DNA of 20,212 nucleotides, taken from positions 1-20,212 of the forward strand of contig DNLG01000101.1 of the NCBI GenBank assembly GCA_003488525.1. Direction: 5' to 3'. The notes below the pieces were generated by a model. The model was not told the origin of the DNA, made no database searches, and saw only the letters and a program-made list of their open reading frames with translations. Made by a program: the position numbers and the translations under genes. Each line of letters begins with the position of its first letter. Within the stretch, counting starts at the first letter, position 1. Source of the DNA: Bacteroidota bacterium. Lineage in GTDB: Bacteria > Bacteroidota > Ignavibacteria > Kapaibacteriales > Kapaibacteriaceae. Shown here one piece after another: positions 1-6,141 of the stretch.

Positions 1-143
1 ACGAGGTCCGCCTCGGCGGTCATCGCGCGGTCCTCCACGGCGGGCATCGCGAGGTCCTCCACGGCGGGCATCGCGCGGTCCGCCTCTGCGATCTCCACGC
101 GGAGCAGAGTACGGATTTTCGCTCGTAAGCGGTTGCCGTTCAT
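1..143 (-). CDS. Partial open frame with octapeptide repeats, function unknown
   Basis: I do not recognise this frame. It opens at an ATG (141-143) and runs off the left edge without a stop, so only about 47 N-terminal residues are visible. A basic start (M-N-G-N-R-L-R-A-K-I-R) is followed by four 8-residue units of the pattern M-P-A-V-E-D-(R/L)-A, the outer two diverged to E-I-A-E-A-D-R-A and M-T-A-E-A-D-L-V. The acidic, Ala-rich repeats could form a helix or coiled coil. A second in-frame ATG lies at 225-227 and the upstream stop is at 231-233. No ribosome-binding site is evident at either start. The plus strand is also open across the repeat up to a TAA at 126-128, so the coding strand is not proven. 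The 24-bp unit, a multiple of three, favours coding. Confidence 0.35.
   Translation of the reverse strand, partial: MNGNRLRAKIRTLLRVEIAEADRAMPAVEDLAMPAVEDRAMTAEADL
2..97. repeat. 24-bp tandem repeat, four units
   Basis: Four adjacent 24-bp units start at 2, 26, 50 and 74. Units 2 and 3 differ at one base (cgCggtcc versus cgAggtcc). Units 1 and 4 are diverged, mainly in their second halves. The array may continue beyond the left edge. Its GC content is visibly higher than in the flanking genes. There is no spacer sequence between units, so this is a tandem (minisatellite-like) array and not a CRISPR. Units are in frame on the minus strand as octapeptides. Confidence 0.85.
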
Positions 144-303
144 CGTCAAACTGTGGCCGTCGTTGACCCGGACCTGGCTGTGACTGCGGCCTCGGACCAC
201 GTCCAGGACGGCCAAGTGCCGACTCATTCGTTAACGGCTGGCGCTCATCATCGGTCTTCCTGCCTCGGCCACCGCCACGACGATTGGGGTTTCTATCCTG
301 CAT
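144..303. other. Intergenic stretch without a recognised gene
   Basis: This 160-bp stretch lies between the repeat-bearing frame and the end of the thioredoxin-fold gene. A short plus-strand frame (153-347) crosses it, but its product is Cys/His/Ser-rich with no recognisable motif and it runs into the 3' end of the redoxin gene, so I treat it as spurious. I see no clear hairpin followed by a T-run that would end the redoxin operon. Confidence 0.5.
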
Positions 304-933
304 TTACTTGTTCTTCCACTTTATGGTGCAGCCAATGGCCTTTGTAAAAGATGTTGTCGGCACGTTGCCGTCAAGCACTGAGTTAACGGCGTCCCGAACG
401 AAGAACGACTCTACGGCATCAGCGTTTGATGCATTGTCGTCTATCGCTCCAATGTAATGCACTCTCCACCCTTCCTTGGTATTCGACACAACGAAGACGT
501 GAGGAGTGCGTGTTGCCCCATAAGCCTTGGCAACTTCCTGCGATTCATCAACGAGATAGGGGAACGTAAACTTCTTTTCGCGCGCGCGAACCTTCATGTT
601 CTCAAAAGAGTCCTCCGGTACTTTGACCGGATCATTCGGGTTGATCGCGATCACCGGATACCCCTTGGGAGCGAACTGCGTGTTAAGGGCGATAATTCGA
701 TCCTCATACTTGATCGAATATGGACAATGGTTGCAGGTGAAGACGATGATCGCCCCTTTCTGATCCTCGAAGTCCGCTAACTCGACCATCTTGCCGTCAA
801 CATTCCTGAGCTTAAAATCCGGAGCGACACTTCCGAGTGAGACGCCACCGTCCGATGCAATAGCGACTTGGCCGACGACCAGTACCGCAAGAAAAAACTG
901 TGCCACGCTTGGCCAGATTCGTCCAAGACTCAT
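304..933 (-). CDS. Exported thioredoxin-fold protein, AhpC/TSA-like
   Basis: This is a thiol-redox protein of the peroxiredoxin/TlpA superfamily, 209 residues. Residues 1-27 form a signal peptide (hydrophobic core F-F-L-A-V-L-V-V-G, then A-I-A-S), so it probably acts in the periplasm. The redoxin domain starts near G-S-V-A-P-D-F (34-40). The active site is C67-N-H-C70 followed by P-Y-S, the T-C-N-H-C-P form found in a Bacteroidota-rich family usually annotated simply as thioredoxin family protein. The cis-proline is in T-R-T-P-H (P144). The N-H dipeptide between the cysteines differs from the usual G-P or P-H, so its redox potential and partner cannot be inferred. Its ATG overlaps the stop of the upstream TlpA-like gene as ATGA (930-933), so the two are probably co-translated. 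Reductase, oxidase or peroxidase activity is not resolved by sequence. Confidence 0.85.
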   Translation of the reverse strand: MSLGRIWPSVAQFFLAVLVVGQVAIASDGGVSLGSVAPDFKLRNVDGKMVELADFEDQKGAIIVFTCNHCPYSIKYEDRIIALNTQFAPKGYPVIAINPNDPVKVPEDSFENMKVRAREKKFTFPYLVDESQEVAKAYGATRTPHVFVVSNTKEGWRVHYIGAIDDNASNADAVESFFVRDAVNSVLDGNVPTTSFTKAIGCTIKWKNK

Positions 934-1400
934 TGCCTGCCTTCTCGAAAAGATTGAAATGTAGAGTCCAACTGTGCTCCACCAAACTGGAACTCACCAA
1001 AGAGGCGACGATTGCCGCGGATGAAAAGCGTAGCCGGTATCGACCCGCTCCATGCCGAATCAACTTGGTCGATCCAGAGATGAGGCTTCGGTTGATTCAG
1101 CAGCACGACAGAACTCCTCGTGTACCCACGGCGACGAATGAATGGTTCGACCTTGGTGAGGCGATCCTGCGGCTGATCGAGGCTGACGAGAATCACGACC
1201 ACCGGCTCGCTGGAGTACTTGCGCGACAGCGCCTCGAATGCCGGCAACTCCTCGATACATGGACGGCACCATGTGGCCCAAAAGTTCACGACATAGGTCG
1301 TATCACTCGTGGTGTGTATCCGAGATTGGAGCTGGTCGAGATTTACCTCTTCAACGCGAGAAAAGGAAAGCCCCATCACCAAAAGCAAAAACTGTATCAT
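930..1400 (-). CDS. TlpA-like thiol:disulfide oxidoreductase
   Basis: This short (156-residue) TlpA/ResA-type thioredoxin has the W-C-R-P-C active site (C45 and C48) in the sequence N-F-W-A-T-W-C-R-P-C and a cis-Pro at S-I-P-A-T (P122). Residues 1-14 are hydrophobic (M-I-Q-F-L-L-L-V-M-G-L-S-F-S) and fit a short signal peptide or anchor, placing the domain in the periplasm, where this family usually reduces disulfides, for example in cytochrome c maturation. It is slightly shorter than typical TlpA proteins. Both ends are coupled: its ATG sits in an ATGA overlap with the SRAP gene (1397-1400) and its stop in an ATGA overlap with the next thioredoxin-fold gene (930-933). The two envelope redoxins may act as a pair, but no specific substrate gene is nearby. 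Confidence 0.88.
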   Translation of the reverse strand: MIQFLLLVMGLSFSRVEEVNLDQLQSRIHTTSDTTYVVNFWATWCRPCIEELPAFEALSRKYSSEPVVVILVSLDQPQDRLTKVEPFIRRRGYTRSSVVLLNQPKPHLWIDQVDSAWSGSIPATLFIRGNRRLFGEFQFGGAQLDSTFQSFREGRQ

Positions 1401-2104
1401 TCCGTAATGGTTTCACCGACCGGTTCAAGCATCTGTGGCTCATCCCTGTTGACGCGAATCTTCGAGACCTCGCGTGTGACTGGGAAGGCCTCCAGAAGGC
1501 CATCATCGAGTGGACGCAGAAGAGGCTGCACGTGCTCGCGTTCATCTGCCAACATCCACGCAGCACGCTCTGTTCGGGGAATGATCACCGGCATCCGAAG
1601 TGCGGAGTTGTGCACGTGCGACATGAGCATGTTTGCTTCGGTTGTCAAGATCGAAAACGTCTCCTCGCACCCGCCCGTTGCCGGGTCGACCCATTCCTCC
1701 CAAATGCAACCGAGAGTGAAGATCTCCGCATCACGCATTCGAACGAGATGCGGAATTTTAAGTTTACCATCATGCCGCCATTCAATGAAGCCGTTGACGG
1801 GTAGAAGTCCGCGGCGCTTTCGGATGGCATCACGAAATGAGGGCTTTTCAAACGCTGTTTCCGAACGTGCGTTAAGCGTCCGTCCCCGCATCTCGTCGGC
1901 CTGCTGCATCGACTTCGTCCACCGCGGTACCAAGCCCCATCGCATCAGTCGAATGCCATCTTCTGCCACTCCAACCGGAAGCTTCGGGTGGGAAAAACCA
2001 GAGACGTGCACATATGGCACAAACTCCGACGCATCCTCGAACAGCTGACCGAGATCGGTCTCAATGACATGTGTCTGAGAAAAGATCGAAACCGTGTAGC
2101 ACAT
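1397..2104 (-). CDS. SRAP family protein (YedK/HMCES-like)
   Basis: SRAP proteins crosslink covalently through Cys2 to abasic sites in single-stranded DNA and so protect the lesion; they are often SOS-associated. The 235-residue product has the family signature: Cys2 exposed once the initiator Met is removed, L-N-A-R-S-E-T (N78, R80), G-F-I-E-W (E108), and V-H-N-S-A-L-R-M-P-V-I (H165). These match the Cys2/Asn/Glu/His set of E. coli YedK. The His-to-RMP spacing has three extra residues relative to the plain H-D-R-M-P form, as I recall from Bacteroidota members. Translation must begin at this ATG because Cys2 has to become N-terminal. Its stop overlaps the TlpA-like gene's start. It follows nuoL after a 38-bp gap with no obvious promoter or LexA box, so SOS control is not shown here. 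Confidence 0.93.
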   Translation of the reverse strand: MCYTVSIFSQTHVIETDLGQLFEDASEFVPYVHVSGFSHPKLPVGVAEDGIRLMRWGLVPRWTKSMQQADEMRGRTLNARSETAFEKPSFRDAIRKRRGLLPVNGFIEWRHDGKLKIPHLVRMRDAEIFTLGCIWEEWVDPATGGCEETFSILTTEANMLMSHVHNSALRMPVIIPRTERAAWMLADEREHVQPLLRPLDDGLLEAFPVTREVSKIRVNRDEPQMLEPVGETITE

Positions 2105-2142
2105 CGATCATAGCCCGCATGTCAGGGGGCTGACCTGTCCAC

Positions 2143-4104
2143 TCACGGAATCAGGACCATGGCGATGAGCACCACAATTCCCAGCATCATGATGAGAGCA
2201 TAGTTCTGAGCGACGCCACTCTGGATCCGGCGCAGAACGCCGGCAAGGGAACCCATTGAGCGCGCAGAACCATTGACAAGACCATCAATTGCGATGACGT
2301 CGACGATCTTCCACAGAAAATCGCGTGAAGCGGCCAAGATCGGACCGGCCACGAGCATGTGATAGACCTCATCAACGTAGTATTTGTTCAGAAGCAGGCG
2401 ATAACCGGCCTTGAGTTTACCGGCGAGCGCATCAGCCTTTTCCATTCCCTTGCCATAGATGGAGCGGGCAAAGAGAATACCAATGACGGCCACAACGGAA
2501 GAGACAGCCATCAGGGTGAGCTCTATCGACGTGTGGTCTCCACCATGTGTTGGAAGCAAAGCCATTCCATCGCGGAAGACAGGCTCGAGCCAGTGCTCCA
2601 GCAGATTGGGGATGTGCAACGCATGACCTAGCACGTGAGGCACTCCGAGCAGTCCACCCAGAGCCGAAAGAACGGCAAGGATGATCAGCGGAATCGTCAT
2701 CGTGGCAGGAGACTCGTGCGGATGAACGTGGTGATGATCAAACCTCTCTTCGCCGCTGAAGGTCAGCGTCGTCAGCCGCCACATGTAGAACGCCGTCGTC
2801 AGAGCTGCAAGCACGCCAACTCCCCAGAGCACGGGGCTAGCATTCAGCCAGGCATACCACAGGATCTCGTCTTTGGAGAAAAAGCCCGAGAAGAATGGGA
2901 TGCCGGCGATGGCCAGCGTTCCGATAAGGAATGTGCGATACGTGATCGGCATGTATTTCTTCAGTCCGCCCATCTTTCGGATGTCCTGCTCCTCGTGCAT
3001 TCCGTGAATAACCGATCCGGACCCGAGGAAGAGCAGTGCTTTAAAGAAGGCGTGCGTCATCACATGAAAGACGCCGGCAGTGAATGCGCCGACTCCAAGT
3101 GCCACGAACATGAAGCCCAGCTGTGACACGGTGGAATAGGCAAGCACTTTCTTGATGTCATTCTGCACCAAGCCGACCAAGCCGGCAAACAACGCCGTTG
3201 TGATACCGATACCGGCCACGACTGCCATGGTGGTTGGTGACATGGCAAACAGCACGTTCGTGCGGGCGATCAGGAAGATACCGGAGGTCACCATTGTTGC
3301 AGCATGGATCAGAGCCGACACGGGTGTCGGGCCTGCCATAGCGTCAGGCAGCCACACTCCAAGAGGAATCTGCGCACTCTTACCCGTGCAGCCGAGGAAC
3401 AGCAGCAGCGTGATGAGAACTACGTTCGAAACCAGCATCGGATTCTGTTCGACGGCGGCCTGATGAATGGCCGAGTAATCGAGGCTCCCGACCGAGGTGA
3501 ACAGGAGGAACATCGCCAGAAGGACGCCAAAGTCACCGATACGGTTGACGACAAATGCCTTCATCGCAGCGTCGCCAGTCCACGTGATATTCGTTCCTTC
3601 AAACTTGCGGTCGTACCAAAAACCGATCAGCAGATACGAGGCCAGGCCCACCCCTTCCCAACCAAGGAAGGTCAGGAGCATGTTATTGGCAAGCACGAGG
3701 TTGAGCATCATGAACACGAAAAGGTTCAAGTAAGCAAAGAACCTCGGGAAGCTCTTATCACCATGCATGTAGCCGATCGAATAGACATGGATCAGAAAAC
3801 CGATCCCGGTGATGATCAGCGTGAACAGGATCGACAGCCGGTCGATCTGATACGTGATATCAACGCTGAACGATCCCGTGGCGATCCACGTATAGACCGG
3901 AGCCATGATACTCTGCTGTGCAGCCGGAGCATCCTCCGGGATGGCGCGCAGATCATTGAAGGCCATCACCGCCATGATGAAGCTCAGCAGGACAGCGGCA
4001 CTGGCAATGGAACCGGTGATCTTCTCATTGTTGATCTTCTTACCGAAGAGTGCAACGATGATGAATCCGATCAGCGGGAAGAGCGGTATCAGAGCGTAGT
4101 TCAT
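2143..4104 (-). CDS. nuoL: NADH-quinone oxidoreductase subunit L
   Basis: This is the distal antiporter-like, proton-pumping membrane subunit of respiratory complex I. The full-length 653-residue polytopic protein keeps the key charged residues of the family: E150 in F-L-G-W-E-G-V-G-L, K242 in G-K-S-A-Q-I-P, the signature W-L-P-D-A-M-A-G-P-T-P-V-S-A-L-I-H around 251-267 with H267, K355 in H-A-F-F-K-A, and K411 in F-F-S-K-D-E-I. These correspond to E144, K229, H254, K342 and K399 of E. coli NuoL. The C-terminal hundred residues hold the lateral amphipathic helix and a last membrane segment (A-L-I-M-M-L-G-I-V-V-L). Its ATG overlaps the stop of the upstream amidotransferase gene as ATGA. No nuoK, nuoM or nuoN flanks it, so this copy is separated from the usual nuo cluster. 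Confidence 0.96.
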   Translation of the reverse strand: MNYALIPLFPLIGFIIVALFGKKINNEKITGSIASAAVLLSFIMAVMAFNDLRAIPEDAPAAQQSIMAPVYTWIATGSFSVDITYQIDRLSILFTLIITGIGFLIHVYSIGYMHGDKSFPRFFAYLNLFVFMMLNLVLANNMLLTFLGWEGVGLASYLLIGFWYDRKFEGTNITWTGDAAMKAFVVNRIGDFGVLLAMFLLFTSVGSLDYSAIHQAAVEQNPMLVSNVVLITLLLFLGCTGKSAQIPLGVWLPDAMAGPTPVSALIHAATMVTSGIFLIARTNVLFAMSPTTMAVVAGIGITTALFAGLVGLVQNDIKKVLAYSTVSQLGFMFVALGVGAFTAGVFHVMTHAFFKALLFLGSGSVIHGMHEEQDIRKMGGLKKYMPITYRTFLIGTLAIAGIPFFSGFFSKDEILWYAWLNASPVLWGVGVLAALTTAFYMWRLTTLTFSGEERFDHHHVHPHESPATMTIPLIILAVLSALGGLLGVPHVLGHALHIPNLLEHWLEPVFRDGMALLPTHGGDHTSIELTLMAVSSVVAVIGILFARSIYGKGMEKADALAGKLKAGYRLLLNKYYVDEVYHMLVAGPILAASRDFLWKIVDVIAIDGLVNGSARSMGSLAGVLRRIQSGVAQNYALIMMLGIVVLIAMVLIP

Positions 4105-5009
4105 CCGATTTCCGGGGCAATTGTCTCGAAATCTAATTTTTCAACATCCATCTCGACATGGCGGAAGGTGATAGTCATCGTCTCATCCACCACCATCATG
4201 GCATTTCGTTCCATCTTCATCCAGTCCGACCGACGGGCCGTGAATGGCTCTGAAGCGACAACAATCGCACTGGGCTTACCGTAGGCCTGCTCCATTGTGC
4301 AATTGTCGCCCACGCACCGATACTCACGACCATGCATATAGTACAGGGATGCCGGCTGTACATTCGGGTTCGTGGTATACCGGACGGTGATCAGGCATGT
4401 GCCGTTGGTGACCGCAAGATTCAAGTAGGAGTGTTGCCGAACGTCCGAATCCATGAGAAGGGTATTGAGGTCGGCAAACATTCCGTGCATTGCCGCCACG
4501 AGCTCTTCGCACGTCACATGCCCGTATGGGTTGGCAATATGGTTCAGCAGCAGCCCAAACAGGTGCTCAGAATCCGTGCTACCCTGAATTGCGTCGTAGG
4601 CAGTGTCATTGAGCATGCGAAGCAGCCGACGGCGTATCTGCTTAAAGCCCCCTACCACTCCATTGTGCATGAACATCAGATTGCCGCATGCAAACGGATG
4701 TGAGTTCAGTTCTTCAACGGCCATACCGGGAGAGGCCGCCCGAACATGCGCAAACATGCACGGGGAATGGATCTTCCGGGCCAGACTCTTGAGGTTGTTA
4801 TCGCTCCATGCCGGCTTGATGCTTCTGAACACGCATGGCTCATTGTCGAGTTCGGGTGCGTAGAAGCCAATGCCGAAGCCATCACCATTCACGGAAACAG
4901 ACATCTCTCCGGCATTCATGGTCTGCGCCGTCACAAGCGAATACTTCGGCTTGTAGAGCAGATCATCAGCCAGAATTGATGGGCCGATATAGGCAATGAA
5001 GCGGCACAT
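4101..5009 (-). CDS. Class II glutamine amidotransferase (YafJ/EgtC-like)
   Basis: This stand-alone N-terminal-nucleophile glutaminase domain has 302 residues. Expected features are present: Cys2 nucleophile in M-C-R-F-I-A-Y, N-G-D-G-F-G-I-G (41-48), A-H-V-R-A-A (87-92), N-S-H-P-F (102-106), F-M-H-N-G (113-117) and G-S-T-D-S-E-H-L-F (143-151). These bind glutamine and form the oxyanion hole in the GATase_4/6 family. No synthetase or acceptor domain is fused, so the ammonia acceptor is unknown. YafJ-like proteins are uncharacterised, and EgtC relatives act as gamma-glutamyl hydrolases. It lies 15 bp after the CADD-like gene and overlaps nuoL by ATGA. A link to p-aminobenzoate chemistry is tempting because conventional PABA synthesis uses a glutaminase, but PabA is a class I enzyme, so this stays inference. 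Confidence 0.9.
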   Translation of the reverse strand: MCRFIAYIGPSILADDLLYKPKYSLVTAQTMNAGEMSVSVNGDGFGIGFYAPELDNEPCVFRSIKPAWSDNNLKSLARKIHSPCMFAHVRAASPGMAVEELNSHPFACGNLMFMHNGVVGGFKQIRRRLLRMLNDTAYDAIQGSTDSEHLFGLLLNHIANPYGHVTCEELVAAMHGMFADLNTLLMDSDVRQHSYLNLAVTNGTCLITVRYTTNPNVQPASLYYMHGREYRCVGDNCTMEQAYGKPSAIVVASEPFTARRSDWMKMERNAMMVVDETMTITFRHVEMDVEKLDFETIAPEIG

Positions 5010-5024
5010 CTGGTCAGCCGGCGA

Positions 5025-5717
5025 TCAGTTGAGTGCTGCCTTTTCCGTACACCAGGTGTTGTACACACCGTCGAGCAAGAGATTGAAGGCATCGGCTGCC
5101 TCGCGTGCTGAGTCCAACGCGGCCTGCTTCTGCTCATCCGTCTCGCACATGCGCACCAGCGCTTCACGCGTGACCGTACGGTGTATCTCATCGGCATGCT
5201 CATGCACGGCGAAGAACTCCAGGGCGTCCTTGGTGTCGAGGTCGTAGAACTTCTTGAGTCCGGCGATCTTCGTGGTCGAGATCTCAGGGATCTGCGACTC
5301 ATACGCATACAGGGCGGCAAGTCCTTCATAGGCATTCTTGCGTCCGGCCAGCTCCTTGAGGATGCGGACAGACTCACGTGTATGCGGCAGGTAGCGACGC
5401 TCTTTCATCTCTTCACGGCTGACACCGAGCGCACCGCCAAAGCGGAGCCAGAGTTCGGGATGGTTGTCCGGACCATGCTCTTCTTCGATGAGGTTCTCGA
5501 GCAGCATCTGGCGCACTTCCATGTCGTCACAGTTGGCGTGCGTTGCGCTGACGTACGTCGGGAAGAGGTGAACCTGATGGTAATACTCCTTAGCATACTC
5601 GCGGAGCATATCGACCGAGAGTGTGCCCTCGTTCCACATGATGTAGAACGGGTGCTGAAGCATGTGGCGCTCGGAGATGATCTCGTCGAGCTTCTGGAGG
5701 AATTCTTCCGTCGTCAT
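5025..5717 (-). CDS. CADD family PABA synthase-like protein (TenA/PqqC fold)
   Basis: This is a haem-oxygenase-like/TenA-fold protein of the CADD family (folate-related). In Chlamydia, CADD supplies p-aminobenzoate by consuming its own tyrosine, with a dinuclear metal site, and also a lysine as amino donor. With the ATG at 5717 the product has 230 residues. The metal ligands E79, H86, E140, H172, D176 and H179 all match the chlamydial set (E81, H88, E142, H174, D178, H181) at a constant offset of two. Y25, Y41 and K150 match the reported sacrificial Tyr27, Tyr43 and Lys152. The start is chosen because G-A-G-G-A lies 8 nt upstream and the family begins here; the frame stays open to 5813, but that extension would cross the promoter and overlap clpS. 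It is the first gene of the left block, followed by the amidotransferase and nuoL. Confidence 0.9.
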   Translation of the reverse strand: MTTEEFLQKLDEIISERHMLQHPFYIMWNEGTLSVDMLREYAKEYYHQVHLFPTYVSATHANCDDMEVRQMLLENLIEEEHGPDNHPELWLRFGGALGVSREEMKERRYLPHTRESVRILKELAGRKNAYEGLAALYAYESQIPEISTTKIAGLKKFYDLDTKDALEFFAVHEHADEIHRTVTREALVRMCETDEQKQAALDSAREAADAFNLLLDGVYNTWCTEKAALN

Positions 5718-5718
5718 A

Positions 5719-5729
5719 AGGACAGTCCT
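5719..5729. promoter_or_regulatory. Short inverted repeat over the CADD ribosome-binding site
   Basis: The 11-bp sequence AGGAC-A-GTCCT is a perfect inverted repeat with a one-base centre. Its right arm, read on the minus strand, contains most of the G-A-G-G-A ribosome-binding site (5726-5730). It could be an operator half-site or a chance palindrome. Five-base arms are weak evidence. Confidence 0.25.
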
Positions 5730-5760
5730 CGTAAGCGTGAATAGTCTAGTGTCGGAACGG

Positions 5761-5768
5761 CAAAGATA
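5761..5768 (-). promoter_or_regulatory. Bacteroidota-type -7 box (TAnnTTTG) upstream of CADD gene
   Basis: On the minus strand these bases read TATCTTTG, an exact match to the TAnnTTTG -7 element used by the primary sigma factor of Bacteroidota. It lies about 45 bp upstream of the CADD ATG, in the only spacer between divergent genes in the window. A clear TTTG/TTG -33 element at the usual distance is not seen, so this is a candidate promoter for the left block. Confidence 0.4.
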
Positions 5769-5796
5769 GGTCTTTTCATAATTTCGCCCCGTGTTC

Positions 5797-6102
5797 ATGA
5801 TGTACAGCCACACGGTTTTTCTTGAAACTCCTTACGAGGAGCTGGTTCAGCAGACTCTGGGCTTCGTCGATAGCGAACTATCTGCGCGTGTCATCCTCTT
5901 TAACGACGAGGTGCACACGTTCGACGAGGTCATTATCCAGATCATGAAGGCTACGGGATGCTCCCTTGAGCGTGCCGAGATTCTCACGCTGGAGGTACAC
6001 CGGACCGGTAAGGCCATGGTCTTTTCCGGCGGCTTCACCGAGTGCCTGAGGGTGTCGGGCGTGCTGGAAGAGATTGGCCTTATGACGCAGATAGAGACCT
6101 GA
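5797..6102 (+). CDS. clpS: ATP-dependent Clp protease adaptor ClpS
   Basis: ClpS binds the N-terminal domain of the Clp unfoldase and delivers N-degron substrates. The product is about 101 residues, normal for the family, and has the core [16 protein letters not shown], which supplies the Asn and first acidic residue of the N-degron pocket, then [14 protein letters not shown] with the pocket His, and a final helix. The second acidic position of the pocket is Glu rather than the Asp of E. coli. Two ATGs are adjacent (5797 and 5800) and a GTG lies at 5791; I chose the first ATG. No Shine-Dalgarno sequence is visible. It is the only plus-strand gene, divergent from the CADD gene and convergent with the TPR lipoprotein gene. 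No clpA/clpC gene is nearby. Confidence 0.95.
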   Translation: MMYSHTVFLETPYEELVQQTLGFVDSELSARVILFNDEVHTFDEVIIQIMKATGCSLERAEILTLEVHRTGKAMVFSGGFTECLRVSGVLEEIGLMTQIET

Positions 6103-6103
6103 A

Positions 6104-6135
6104 GGCCTGTTCCTACCTCTTCGGAGCCACAGGCC
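6104..6135. terminator. Hairpin between convergent clpS and TPR lipoprotein genes
   Basis: GGCCTGT (6104-6110) and ACAGGCC (6129-6135) form a perfect 7-bp stem with an 18-nt loop, filling the 39-bp gap between two convergent stop codons. It could serve both strands. There is no T-tract on either side, so intrinsic termination is uncertain. Confidence 0.4.
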
Positions 6136-6141
6136 CCTTGC

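Noticed and set aside
2..97. Possible CRISPR array at the left edge
   Set aside because: Units abut without spacers and are diverged in a coding-like pattern; no cas genes are nearby.
153..347. Short plus-strand frame next to the repeat
   Set aside because: Low-complexity Cys/His/Ser product, no ribosome-binding site, and it overlaps the end of a confident minus-strand gene.
900..2048. Long plus-strand frame (382 codons) opposite the SRAP and TlpA-like genes
   Set aside because: The product is Arg/Ser-rich without motifs, and the minus strand carries two unmistakable protein families with catalytic residues over the same bases.
2121..2134. Hairpin GTCAG-GGGG-CTGAC between nuoL and the SRAP gene
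   Set aside because: Five-bp stem, no T-run, and the genes seem to belong to one transcript; too weak to call a terminator.
3304..4284. Plus-strand frame of 326 codons opposite nuoL
   Set aside because: The product is rich in Asp/Arg/Gln/His with no recognisable fold, as expected for the antisense of a membrane-protein gene; nuoL itself is certain.
5718..5813. N-terminal extension of the CADD frame to 5813
   Set aside because: The extra 32 residues are unlike the family, cross the promoter-like box and overlap clpS; a G-A-G-G-A site supports the ATG at 5717.
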